Assembly: GCA_965267335.1 (NCBI GenBank)
Contig: OZ253953.1
Span: 2,480,001-2,544,000 of the forward strand
Source: G965267335 sp965267335
GTDB taxonomy: Bacteria > Bacteroidota > Bacteroidia > Cytophagales > JAAEPT01
Reading direction: 5' to 3'
Length of the DNA stretch: 64,000 bases
Translations under genes and position numbers: made by a program
The notes under the pieces: generated by a model
The model's input: the letters and a program-made list of their open reading frames with translations, nothing else
Told to the model about the DNA's origin: nothing
Databases searched by the model: none
Part shown: in pieces, positions 1-8,459 of the stretch
Layout: each line of letters opens with the position of its first letter
Position numbering within the stretch: the first letter of the stretch is position 1

Positions 1-295
1 AAGAATCGAACAAGTTGACTTTGATGGAACAGCACATATAAGTCCGATGCTAGTTCATAATCACAAGAGCAGTTCCAATATGACTATCGCAGGTAATACT
101 ATACATATTGGTTTGGAGGACCCGGCTGCTGAACTATCAATATTATCTCTCGAAGGAAAGAGCCTGCAAACCCATTATATGGAGGGGAAAGGTTATTATT
201 CTTTCCGGCTCAATGACCTGGCAAGTAGTATATACATTGTTCGCTTGAACACTCGCACAGAGATAATTACAGATAAGGTATTCATTAATGAGTAA
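1..295 (+). CDS. C-terminal end of a T9SS type A sorting-domain protein (5' partial)
   Basis: The reading frame is open from the first bases of the window to TAA at 293-295, so the gene begins upstream. Its first visible residues, RIEQVDFDG, resemble the end of the Fn3-like module (FRLKQIDFDG) that precedes the tail in the protein at 24242-25339. The last 80 or so residues have the pattern of a type A T9SS C-terminal domain: short beta strands, a SILSLEGK turn, and an ending with YIVRL then TDKVFINE. Such tails direct proteins through the type IX secretion system to the cell surface and are then usually removed. The cargo domain lies outside the window, so the function is unknown. Confidence 0.75.
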   Translation, partial: RIEQVDFDGTAHISPMLVHNHKSSSNMTIAGNTIHIGLEDPAAELSILSLEGKSLQTHYMEGKGYYSFRLNDLASSIYIVRLNTRTEIITDKVFINE

Positions 296-362
296 CTTTG
301 ATTTGTCCAGAACCTAATCTCATTGACTTCGTATTATCATAAGTAAATAAACCATACTTAAT

Positions 363-869
363 ATGAAGCCCATTATTTTTAAAAAGACACTCACCATCCT
401 AGCTTTTTCCATTATCAGTTTTGCCTCTTATTCTCAGGGCAGAACACATGACATTCCTGCTAATGAATTACCTGAGAATGTAAAGAATGTACTTACGAAA
501 TATATTAATGCACTGAGATCGTCAAAGACATTGGATGATGCAGCCGTTGCCGTACTTCCAGTAGTAGGAGGTGGACTCGTAAATGAAGATGGACAGACAC
601 TCAGGAATTCAGTAAAACCATATAGTTTGAAAAAGGACTGGCAAAACGTAAAGTTCTATGCCGACCCGATTGTTATCACGAGAGTGAACAGCAATCCATC
701 GCCTACTTCGAGTGGATATGGTCCTAGTGCCATCAGGGGGAGAAAGTACAAAATCTGGATCGCCAAAAAAGATGGTGGAGCCGGATTACCCGCTCCAATT
801 AGTATTATTGTACCGGAAGGTCATGAAACAATAAAGTCTCCGAAGGTAATGGGAATTGGTTCACTCTGA
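363..869 (+). CDS. Small secreted protein of unknown function
   Basis: 168 residues. The N-terminus has a clear signal peptide: basic MKPIIFKKT, a hydrophobic core, and SYSQG as the probable cleavage region near residue 25. The rest is soluble and moderately polar, with a Gly/Ser/Pro-rich stretch around residues 112-126. I recognise no family. It lies 67 bp after the T9SS protein on the same strand and overlaps the convergent acyltransferase gene by 9 bp (861-869). The signal peptide suggests a periplasmic or exported location. The start is an ATG with no strong ribosome binding site, as is usual in this phylum. Confidence 0.7.
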   Translation: MKPIIFKKTLTILAFSIISFASYSQGRTHDIPANELPENVKNVLTKYINALRSSKTLDDAAVAVLPVVGGGLVNEDGQTLRNSVKPYSLKKDWQNVKFYADPIVITRVNSNPSPTSSGYGPSAIRGRKYKIWIAKKDGGAGLPAPISIIVPEGHETIKSPKVMGIGSL

Positions 870-1745
870 TTTAGGTGGGCGTTTGTGTTTCCACCTTCTA
901 TGAGACCAGAGCCATGTTTCAGGGTGTTTGTGAATTTCCTCTTCCAGCATACGCATGACAAATTCAGTAATTTCATGCTCCTTCGTTTCGCGGGGATTCT
1001 CAAATATTAACCTGAGGTGGACATTGTATTTACCTCTCTTCACTCTTTCAATGTGAACGTAGTATACCGGGTAATTAAAGAGCTTTGCAATTTTTTCTGT
1101 CCCATTGAATACCAGGGTATCCTGGTTAAGGAAAGTCATCCAATGCCCCTTTTCTCCGTATGCTGGGGTTTGGTCGGCAACAATTGCGGTAGCTGTGACC
1201 ATGTTATCTTTCAACTTCGTCATGCTTCGGAGGGTAGATTTCATAGGCGTAAGCTCAGCTCCGAATCGCTTTCTCATTTTCAGAAATAATCTGTCAAAAT
1301 AGGGGTTGCTCAATGGTTTGTAGATGACGTGCATGGTATGCAAATTATGAAGAGAATACCGCAGAGAAGGCCATTCCCAGTTTCCATAATGCCCCATTAC
1401 GTAAATAATACTTTGTGACTCTGCAAAGTGCTTTGCGACATGGTCCCTTTTGGGAATATCGACCCTTTTTCGCATTTGTCGTGGTGTCATGGTAAGCATT
1501 TGAATGGTCTCAATCATGAGATCAGCAAGGTACTTGTAATATTTTTTCGTGATTTTGCTTATCTCAGCATCTGATTTATCAGGAAAGGAGTTCTTCAGGT
1601 TATCAATTACTACCTTCTTTCTATAGCCAACTATATAGTACAGTAACCCATAAAGCAATCGGGATATTCCGTGAGCCAGCCAAGCAGGGCTTAACGATAT
1701 CAGGTAGAGAAACGGTAAAAGTAAATAGAAGGAAATAGCCTTCAT
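861..1745 (-). CDS. LpxL/HtrB-like lysophospholipid (lipid A) acyltransferase
   Basis: 294 residues. The protein has an N-terminal hydrophobic segment (residues 4-25), then the acyltransferase motif GHYGNWEW, in which His and the acidic residue four positions later form the HX4D/E active site. VADQTP and a later FNGTEKIAKLF segment match the LpxL/LPLAT family. Members transfer an acyl chain to lipid A or another membrane lipid at the inner membrane. In Bacteroidota they also act in ornithine or aminolipid synthesis, so the exact substrate is open. The C-terminus is very basic (RRWKHKRPPK), typical of the family. It is a single gene, convergent with the secreted protein at 363 and followed upstream by a 119-bp gap. 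Confidence 0.85.
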   Translation of the reverse strand: MKAISFYLLLPFLYLISLSPAWLAHGISRLLYGLLYYIVGYRKKVVIDNLKNSFPDKSDAEISKITKKYYKYLADLMIETIQMLTMTPRQMRKRVDIPKRDHVAKHFAESQSIIYVMGHYGNWEWPSLRYSLHNLHTMHVIYKPLSNPYFDRLFLKMRKRFGAELTPMKSTLRSMTKLKDNMVTATAIVADQTPAYGEKGHWMTFLNQDTLVFNGTEKIAKLFNYPVYYVHIERVKRGKYNVHLRLIFENPRETKEHEITEFVMRMLEEEIHKHPETWLWSHRRWKHKRPPKSE

Positions 1746-1864
1746 GTGTGCCTACTAATTAGAACAAAGTACGAATCTATGGATATTGTACGGGAGTAAC
1801 AAAGTCACCGCGACTATACCTAACCTATTTATAGTTTAGCACGAATAGAATTTGTTCGGTCAGA

Positions 1865-2527
1865 CTATTTATAATACCAGTTTACACCAAACTGGAAGTC
1901 ATACTCCCTGATTTTAAATCCATCCTTAAAAGAGTAGGAATCGGTAGCCAGGTTGTTGAGTCCTTGCTCGTAGGCAAATATTACTTCAATAAACGGCTTA
2001 TCACCCTTGGCAATGATGTACCCAAACTGAAAGTCTACTAAATGAAGTTGTTTGGTGATATAGGTAAAATCATCAGGCACTTCAACATTGTCAAATCTGA
2101 GATCTCTAAAAAGACTTTCATAAGAGTAACCAAGTCCGATAAATGGTGAAGCTGGTTTTTTGAGAAACTTAAATTTAAAGGTAATAGGGGCAAAGTAGGA
2201 AAGTGCTATTTTGCTGAGTTCACCTTCAAAGGCTTCAACAATTTCTGATACCCCATAGTTGTTTCCAAGGTTAAATTGGTAAGGCTGGCCCTTAACACCA
2301 AAGCCTAATTTTACACTAAATCTAGGACTTATTCTGAAGTTCATATTGGCCATAGAGTAGGCTGAACCGTTGGCAGCTGCACTTTTGAACATATCCGGAT
2401 ATTCCTTTGGGTTGGTAACTATGGTATTTCCCATTCCACCACCGAGTTCCAGTCCGAAGTCTACTTGTCCGTATGAACTACTGGATACTAAAAGAATTAA
2501 TACACTGGTCTTTAAAAAATTTTTCAT
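1865..2527 (-). CDS. Outer-membrane beta-barrel protein (PorT/OMP_b-brl-like)
   Basis: 220 residues. A signal peptide is visible (MKNFLKTSVLILLVSSSSYG, cut before QVDFG), followed by alternating hydrophobic and polar strands with many Gly and aromatic residues and a terminal strand ending YDFQFGVNWYYK. This is the pattern of the small outer-membrane barrels common in Bacteroidota. There are no catalytic motifs. It probably sits in the outer membrane as a small barrel of unknown function. It stands alone between the acyltransferase and the toxin-antitoxin-like pair. Confidence 0.7.
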   Translation of the reverse strand: MKNFLKTSVLILLVSSSSYGQVDFGLELGGGMGNTIVTNPKEYPDMFKSAAANGSAYSMANMNFRISPRFSVKLGFGVKGQPYQFNLGNNYGVSEIVEAFEGELSKIALSYFAPITFKFKFLKKPASPFIGLGYSYESLFRDLRFDNVEVPDDFTYITKQLHLVDFQFGYIIAKGDKPFIEVIFAYEQGLNNLATDSYSFKDGFKIREYDFQFGVNWYYK

Positions 2528-2620
2528 TGATCTGGGTTTGTTGCTGATAGTATTGTTACACGAATATAAAACAGATAAGGTTATAGAATCCCTATGTCAG
2601 CAGAAATTTAAGAAATAAGA

Positions 2621-2983
2621 TCAGTCGGAAGCGTGAATGGTGATAATATTCGTGCTTATTTCAATTATAAAAGAAGATTTATCTTGAGCTTTTTGAATAA
2701 ACTTCTGATTAGCATTAATGATATCGATTAGATCAGAAGTTAAAAGATTTCCAAGGTTGATCTTTATTAACTTTTTTGGACTTCCTTGTATCAAGTGACT
2801 GTTTTTAAAGTCTGCATCTTTGGTAATTACTACATAGTCATGTTGGTCTGCATAGTGGCATATGTCTTTATCCTTACTATAGCAACCATCCAATATATCG
2901 TTGATATGGACCGACTCAAAACCAACCGAGTTTAAAAATTTCACAAACTTAATGGAAATGTGTACGTCACAAAGAAATTTCAT
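2621..2983 (-). CDS. DUF5615 PIN-like protein, probable toxin of a type II pair
   Basis: 120 residues. The start MKFLCDVHIS and the later VVITKDADFKN match the DUF5615/Mut7-C-like PIN fold: an acidic residue in the first strand (D6) and the acidic pair in TKDADF would form the metal site of a ribonuclease. An HIND segment near residue 26 is also typical. The start codon overlaps the stop of the DUF433 gene by one base (TAATG), which indicates translational coupling. In the family, DUF5615 proteins are proposed toxins and the linked DUF433 protein the antitoxin. Activity is inferred, not shown. Confidence 0.8.
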   Translation of the reverse strand: MKFLCDVHISIKFVKFLNSVGFESVHINDILDGCYSKDKDICHYADQHDYVVITKDADFKNSHLIQGSPKKLIKINLGNLLTSDLIDIINANQKFIQKAQDKSSFIIEISTNIITIHASD

Positions 2984-3210
2984 TAGGCTACATCCTTCAA
3001 AGACCTCCCGGAAATAGTGAGTTTAGCATAATTTAAGGCTGCATGTATGTCTTCTTTTTCAAGTTCTGGGTGTTCTTCTGTGATTTCATTAATTGACATA
3101 CCAGATGCTAATAGATCGATTATTACCTCTACAGGCCAACGCATACCTCTGATACATGGTTTGCCGTGACAAATTTCTGGGTTAATTGTTATCCTCTCTA
3201 TTAATTTCAT
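2983..3210 (-). CDS. DUF433 protein, probable antitoxin
   Basis: 75 residues. The segment RITINPEICHGKPCIRGMRW followed by PVEVIIDLLASG is the diagnostic pattern of DUF433, a small winged-helix/HTH-like protein. ALNYAKL closes the domain. It is the first gene of a two-gene unit with the DUF5615 protein. In VapBC-like modules this partner binds the PIN protein and the module's own promoter. The promoter would lie in the 71 bp between 3211 and the membrane-protein gene. Confidence 0.85.
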   Translation of the reverse strand: MKLIERITINPEICHGKPCIRGMRWPVEVIIDLLASGMSINEITEEHPELEKEDIHAALNYAKLTISGRSLKDVA

Positions 3211-3281
3211 AAGTACCGAGTTGAGTATAAATATATCTACTACATTAAATATAACGAAAATCCATGGGGGAATAGTTTCAT

Positions 3282-4019
3282 TTAGACTTGTAGAGTGCCT
3301 ATGTTTTGTGACTTTTTTAATTCATAGATGTGGTCTTCTTGTCGTTTGACACCAAGTAGATATAAATGGAAAAGTATTGATAATGCAACTGGTGTAAATA
3401 ATTGTTTAAATATTCGACTTTCAACAGTAATCCAATGCATTGACAAAAATACTTCTCCTATGCAATAGATAAAAAGCATGATAAGCTTGAGGTGATCGAT
3501 ACTGCTCTTGTCTTTTTTATGAAGGTATCGGATTGTATATAACAATGGGAGTGAAAGCAACCCACCTATAATCATAAATTCGGCATAAGGCCAGTCCATT
3601 GTTTTAAAGAGAAAGCCTATAGTGATTATGGATGAAATTATACTCAGAGGGTAAACTAATGAAGTTTTAATGGTCTGGCTAGTGAGGATTGGAATCGTAA
3701 CAGCGAAAGCCAGATAAGTAGCAATGTTATTTACGCTGGCAAAGGGCCAGTGTGTAAAAATAACTCCGACTCTGGAAAGAAATAAAAAAGACAGAATGCT
3801 CAAAGAAATTGCGATTTTCTTAAACGTTCTGTTTTGTGATCTTATCCCTTCTTTTAAGTAATGAACGAACCCGACAAGATTCATAAACATTACCAAAAAG
3901 ATCAGTAATTCACTTCTTGGAATAAATAATATTCTGGCTATATAAAAAAGGACACATAGAAATACCCATATCAAAAAAGGAATGAAAATTTTCCTGTATT
4001 CAAACCTATGGTATTCCAT
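3282..4019 (-). CDS. Multi-pass membrane protein with repeated HWP/DWP motifs (GldL-like segments)
   Basis: 245 residues with about seven hydrophobic segments. The pieces GVIFTHWPFA, GFLFKTMDWPYAEFM and SMHWI resemble the (F/M)xxxHWPxA helix pair of GldL, the T9SS inner-membrane motor protein, and of GldL-N-like proteins in Bacteroidota, but the C-terminal half of GldL is absent. The N-terminus is basic and aromatic before the first membrane helix. It lies only 3 bp downstream of proC, on the same strand, so it may be co-transcribed with putA-proC. I cannot assign a function. The GldL resemblance is a motif-level impression only. Confidence 0.6.
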   Translation of the reverse strand: MEYHRFEYRKIFIPFLIWVFLCVLFYIARILFIPRSELLIFLVMFMNLVGFVHYLKEGIRSQNRTFKKIAISLSILSFLFLSRVGVIFTHWPFASVNNIATYLAFAVTIPILTSQTIKTSLVYPLSIISSIITIGFLFKTMDWPYAEFMIIGGLLSLPLLYTIRYLHKKDKSSIDHLKLIMLFIYCIGEVFLSMHWITVESRIFKQLFTPVALSILFHLYLLGVKRQEDHIYELKKSQNIGTLQV

Positions 4020-4022
4020 TCA

Positions 4023-4826
4023 CTAAGAGTTTCCCAACTCCATAGCTCGCTCATAAGCTGCTCTTGAGCATTGTTTGATTCTTTCTTTAACACCTGTTTC
4101 CTCCAGCGAGTTGAGGCCGGCTCTTGTTGTACCTCCTTTGGAAGCCACCCGGTTCATCCATTCGGTGGTGGATAGGTCGGAGCTTAGGTATAAGTCAACA
4201 GCTCCTTTGAATGTTTGGGACGCCATAGTTCTGGCAGTTTCGTGGTCGAAGCCAAATTCCTCTGCCGCTTCAATAAGTGACTCCAGGAAGAAGAATATAA
4301 ATGCCGGACCGCTTCCAGATATTCCTGTCGACCGGTCAATGTCATCTTCTGTATTTACCGCAATTGCACTACCTGTCGTCTGTAAGATGGAAGCTACATA
4401 TTTCATTTCGCTCTCATCTACTTCAGCACTTCCGGTATAGGTGCTCATTCCCAACCCGATTTGTGAGGGTAGATTAGGCATGACTCGTACGACTTTTTTG
4501 GCTCCCAGTCCTTCCTGGATAGTTTTGATTTTAACTCCGGCCATTACAGAAATTACCAGTTGGTCTTCTCTGATATACTCTTTTACTATTGGGAAGAGCT
4601 CGGGGCATATTTGCGGCTTGATAGCCAACATGATCATGTCAGCCTGCGGAACACAATCTTCTGCTTTTTCAAAAATTTGATAGTTGGTTTGTGAGCTTAA
4701 CTCAGCGCGTCTTTCTGCTGAATTTTCCAGAATGAGTATGTTTTCTTCTTCAATGATTTTTGAATCACTTATAGACTTTACATAAGTAAATCCCATGTTT
4801 CCTGCTCCGATAACCAATAACTTCAT
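4023..4826 (-). CDS. proC: Pyrroline-5-carboxylate reductase
   Basis: 267 residues, the normal length. The enzyme reduces 1-pyrroline-5-carboxylate to proline with NAD(P)H, the last step of proline synthesis, in the cytoplasm. The N-terminal Rossmann motif is GAGNMG (residues 7-12). IKPQ and SVMAGVKI follow, then VVRVMPNLP and the C-terminal family signature SKGGTTRAGL. All expected parts are present. It lies 34 bp downstream of putA on the same strand, so a gene for making proline sits directly behind the gene for degrading it. Confidence 0.95.
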   Translation of the reverse strand: MKLLVIGAGNMGFTYVKSISDSKIIEEENILILENSAERRAELSSQTNYQIFEKAEDCVPQADMIMLAIKPQICPELFPIVKEYIREDQLVISVMAGVKIKTIQEGLGAKKVVRVMPNLPSQIGLGMSTYTGSAEVDESEMKYVASILQTTGSAIAVNTEDDIDRSTGISGSGPAFIFFFLESLIEAAEEFGFDHETARTMASQTFKGAVDLYLSSDLSTTEWMNRVASKGGTTRAGLNSLEETGVKERIKQCSRAAYERAMELGNS

Positions 4827-4860
4827 AAATAAATCTATTTTTTTTTAATGTTTTACAAAA

Positions 4861-7800
4861 CTAGCCTTCTATTGGTTGTTCACCAAGTAAATTGCCGTAG
4901 CGATGATAATTGTGAGAGATATTCTGCTCTATGAGGTAGTTGAGCAATTCGATTCTTCCGTTTCGCACCGGTTTTCTTCCGTATACATGAATGGCTCTTT
5001 CGTGGCACATTTTTAGGAATTGATCACTCAATCGGTCATAATTCAGTGCCCTGATGCAGACGTCATGTTCTAATTCACTTTCCAATTCTGACCACTTTTC
5101 GATTGAATAAACCTTGTCCTGTAGCAGTTTCAATTTTACATCATCGGTAGAGTAGTAGGTAATAGGAATTTGAAGTACACTGCTTGCAACCTCAACTATC
5201 TGAATATCTTCAAGGGAGACCTTGTTGTCTATAAAGACAATGATCTCTTCAGGTTTCAGATACCGGTTGATGTTGTGTTGCCCTCTGAGTTTTACGTAGT
5301 CTTTCTCTATTCCAAAATGATTATCGTACCAATATTGGAAGTCGGCTTCAAGGTCTTTGACGGGGTCTACTTCCAGTTCCGCAAACTGTAGAACGTAGTT
5401 CGGTCCTCCGGCTTTCATTCCAAACCCAAAACAACTGGCTTTCATGCCACCGAACGGTTGACGTTGAACAATCGCTCCGGTTATAGGGCGATTAATATAA
5501 AGGTTACCAGCCTTTACATTTTTCTTCCAGTACTCTATTTCATCCGGATCAAAAGTGGCAATACCACTGGTTAGTCCGTAATCAACACCATTGACGATAT
5601 CAATTGCCTCTACGATACTTCTTGCTTTCATAACAGACAAGATTGGGCCAAATAACTCGGTGTTGTACTCATAGTCATCTGTGGTAACTCCCCACTTTAC
5701 TCCTGGTGTGACAAAAAACTCATTTTGAATTTCTGGCTTGACCAGCCATTCCTCATCGGGAGTATTTTCGATAGAGTGTCTTATTTTATCAGTAATGGGT
5801 ACTGCGAGCGGCCCAATTTGGGTTTCGGGCAGCCATGGATTACCATGAATTTTGCTTTCTACAGCATCCTTTAGTAATTCCTTGAAGTGCGGATCATTAA
5901 ATATTTCTTCCTCCAGAATAGCAATGGAAGCTGCTGAACATTTTTGCCCCGTGTTTCCAAATGCAGAATAGACGAGGTCCTTAGCGGCCTGTTCGTGATC
6001 TGATAAAGAGCGTATGATTAAGGAGTTTTTGCCTCCGGTTTCTGCGTAGAGTGGGAGGTGAGGGTTTCTGTTCAGTAGGAATTTTGCGGTGTCCGTTCCT
6101 CCGGTCAGGATTACTGCATCGAATACTTGTTCCGAGCTGAGGTATGGGCCCAAGGTACTTTCGTTAGTAGGTAAAAATGCAAAGGCATCTTTTGGTACAC
6201 CTGCCTCCCAGAGACATTTGCTTACGAGATAAGCACACGCAGCTGCATTTTGAGAAGGTTTGAGAATGACCCTTTTTCCGGCTGCAAGTGAGGCCAAAAC
6301 ACCACCTATTGGAATTGCAACAGGAAAATTCCAAGGTGACAGAACAAGGTTTACTCCTTGATTCTTAATTTTAACTCCTTCGAGTTCGGATATATCTTGC
6401 AAGGATTGAGCGTAGTAGTTGGCAAAATCAATTGCTTCACTGACTTCTACATCAACCTCAGGTATAGTTTTTCCCAGTTCCGCAACAGCTACAGCGATCA
6501 GGTTACCCCTTACTTTTGCAATTTCTACCGCTGCATCTCTGAGTATCTTTACTTTTTCTTCGGTTTTCATAGTGTACCAGGAAGAAGTACCATTGATAAA
6601 ACCATCGTAATCTACTGCATCTGCAAGTTCATAGTTCCATGGCTGAGGGCCATTCCACCCAATCAATGAAGTGAATTCACGATTTTTGGATTTACCACCG
6701 ACAACGGGTATGGTTTCACCTACTACTGCCTCCGGATCTGCCCATCTGTCTTTGACATCTTCAATCCACTTTCTGTTTGCCTCTCTGGTCCAGTCAGTGT
6801 TTGGTACATTTTTGAATTCTTTTTGGGGCTTGAGAACCTCCGAAGAGCGGTCCTGAGTCCGGTTGGGCTTATCGGATACTTCATTTATCAGATCGACTGA
6901 CTCCAGAAATTGATCTTTAATTTCGTGCCACTTGTCGGAATTGATTTTCAGGTTGTACCCTTCCTTTAAGAAGTTACCAGACTGGGTGCCTTCATCCAAT
7001 CTTCTTACCAGATAGGCGATAGCATTGGTGTAGTCCTCTTCGTCTACAATAGGAGTGTAGAGAAGTACGTTCACTTTGTGATCCAGCAGTTCACTTACAG
7101 TCGCCTCAGCCATTCCCTCAAGCATTTCGAAGTCAATGTGGTCATGAAGGTTGTGTTCTTCTACTAATTGTAGAGCAAATGCCAGATCAAAAACATTGTG
7201 TGATGCTACTCCAATGTTTACAGCTTTAACATAATCAGGCTGTAATATCTCTAATAACATCTTTTTGTAGTTGGCATCAGAATGAGCCTTAACGCTATAC
7301 GGAGCTATTGGCCACTCTTCCAGTGATGATTCGGTCTTTTCCATTTCAAGGTTCGCTCCTTTTACAATTCTGATCTTGATTGGTGCGCCACCATTCTCAA
7401 CCCGGTGTAATGCCCAGTTGCGTAGAGATATGAGTTCATCATATGAGTCTGGAAGGTAAGCCTGAAGTACAATACCCGCCCTGAGTGATTTGTATTTCGG
7501 GTTGGAAAGGGTTCTTTTGAAAGTATCAATTGTCATATGGAGATCACGGTACTCCTCCATGTCAAGGTTTACAAATTTCGTAACCCCAGTGTTGTGTTCT
7601 ATTTTTAAAACTTCATCATAAAGGATACTTAGCTTTTGATCGAGCACTTCGACACAGTAATCATGTGCCAAAGAGTGAATCTGTGAATAGATAGTTGATA
7701 TTTTAATTGAAATATAGTCAACTTCCGGTTGGTTGAGCAGGTCGATGTATGCCTGGATCCTTTTTTCTGCTTCAGCTTCCCCGATTAGTGCTTCTCCTAT

Positions 7801-8247
7801 CAGATTGACATTAAGTTTTATTCCTTCGCTTTTACGTTTTTTTGTATGTAATCGAAACTTCTTGCTTTTGAGTATGTATACAATTGGGCTTGTTACATCT
7901 CTGATTTGGTCAAGCATTAATGGGATACTAATAGAAGGAATTTTGTATCCTATCATTTTATAAAGCCTGACCAATGTTTTTTCATAAGTTGTGAAAAGTT
8001 TGTTTTGTCCTTTTGAGGTTTTAAACAACCGAATTACATAATGTGATACCCTGGTATAGTTATGGGAGCGGAAGGCGACATCCATCAACTTAATTAGAAA
8101 ATGTTTGGCCTCCGGAGAAGTAATAATAGGAGCCATTCGCTCTGCAAATGGGTTCGATTTTGCTTTTTTTCTTTCACTTTGAAGCTGTTCGGCCAGCTTA
8201 ATACTTTCCTCGATTTGTTCTTTACTAACTTTTTTTGGCATAGGCAT
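4861..8247 (-). CDS. putA: Bifunctional proline dehydrogenase / glutamate semialdehyde dehydrogenase
   Basis: 1128 residues. The enzyme oxidises proline to pyrroline-5-carboxylate (FAD domain) and then to glutamate (NAD domain). The N-terminal half holds the PRODH barrel, with DMEEYRD, RIVKGANLEME and LLYTPIV. The P5CDH half has SPWNFPVAIP, LTGGTDTA, ETGGKNS and the catalytic Cys in GQKCSA (about residue 770). GPILSV and KAGNLYINR follow. About 130 further residues end the protein. There is no ribbon-helix-helix DNA-binding domain at the N-terminus, so unlike E. coli PutA it should not repress its own promoter. It is probably the first gene of a unit with proC and the membrane protein at 3282. 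Confidence 0.95.
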   Translation of the reverse strand: MPMPKKVSKEQIEESIKLAEQLQSERKKAKSNPFAERMAPIITSPEAKHFLIKLMDVAFRSHNYTRVSHYVIRLFKTSKGQNKLFTTYEKTLVRLYKMIGYKIPSISIPLMLDQIRDVTSPIVYILKSKKFRLHTKKRKSEGIKLNVNLIGEALIGEAEAEKRIQAYIDLLNQPEVDYISIKISTIYSQIHSLAHDYCVEVLDQKLSILYDEVLKIEHNTGVTKFVNLDMEEYRDLHMTIDTFKRTLSNPKYKSLRAGIVLQAYLPDSYDELISLRNWALHRVENGGAPIKIRIVKGANLEMEKTESSLEEWPIAPYSVKAHSDANYKKMLLEILQPDYVKAVNIGVASHNVFDLAFALQLVEEHNLHDHIDFEMLEGMAEATVSELLDHKVNVLLYTPIVDEEDYTNAIAYLVRRLDEGTQSGNFLKEGYNLKINSDKWHEIKDQFLESVDLINEVSDKPNRTQDRSSEVLKPQKEFKNVPNTDWTREANRKWIEDVKDRWADPEAVVGETIPVVGGKSKNREFTSLIGWNGPQPWNYELADAVDYDGFINGTSSWYTMKTEEKVKILRDAAVEIAKVRGNLIAVAVAELGKTIPEVDVEVSEAIDFANYYAQSLQDISELEGVKIKNQGVNLVLSPWNFPVAIPIGGVLASLAAGKRVILKPSQNAAACAYLVSKCLWEAGVPKDAFAFLPTNESTLGPYLSSEQVFDAVILTGGTDTAKFLLNRNPHLPLYAETGGKNSLIIRSLSDHEQAAKDLVYSAFGNTGQKCSAASIAILEEEIFNDPHFKELLKDAVESKIHGNPWLPETQIGPLAVPITDKIRHSIENTPDEEWLVKPEIQNEFFVTPGVKWGVTTDDYEYNTELFGPILSVMKARSIVEAIDIVNGVDYGLTSGIATFDPDEIEYWKKNVKAGNLYINRPITGAIVQRQPFGGMKASCFGFGMKAGGPNYVLQFAELEVDPVKDLEADFQYWYDNHFGIEKDYVKLRGQHNINRYLKPEEIIVFIDNKVSLEDIQIVEVASSVLQIPITYYSTDDVKLKLLQDKVYSIEKWSELESELEHDVCIRALNYDRLSDQFLKMCHERAIHVYGRKPVRNGRIELLNYLIEQNISHNYHRYGNLLGEQPIEG

Positions 8248-8459
8248 ATTATACTAAATTAACGCTTAATTGAAAGGAATGTTTGAGGCAATTTTAATGT
8301 GATGGATTAAGTGGCTGAATTTCATTTTATTACCCCATAATGGTGATTTACGTATAAATACGGATTGTCGGCTATAAAGTATAAATTACAGCATTTAATG
8401 TTTTTGGGCTTGGAGGGATTTTTACTATTTTCGGAATCAGCAAATTAAATTACGAGGAA

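Noticed and set aside
1017..1289. Plus-strand frame opposite the acyltransferase gene
   Set aside because: It is the reverse shadow of the clear LpxL-like gene.
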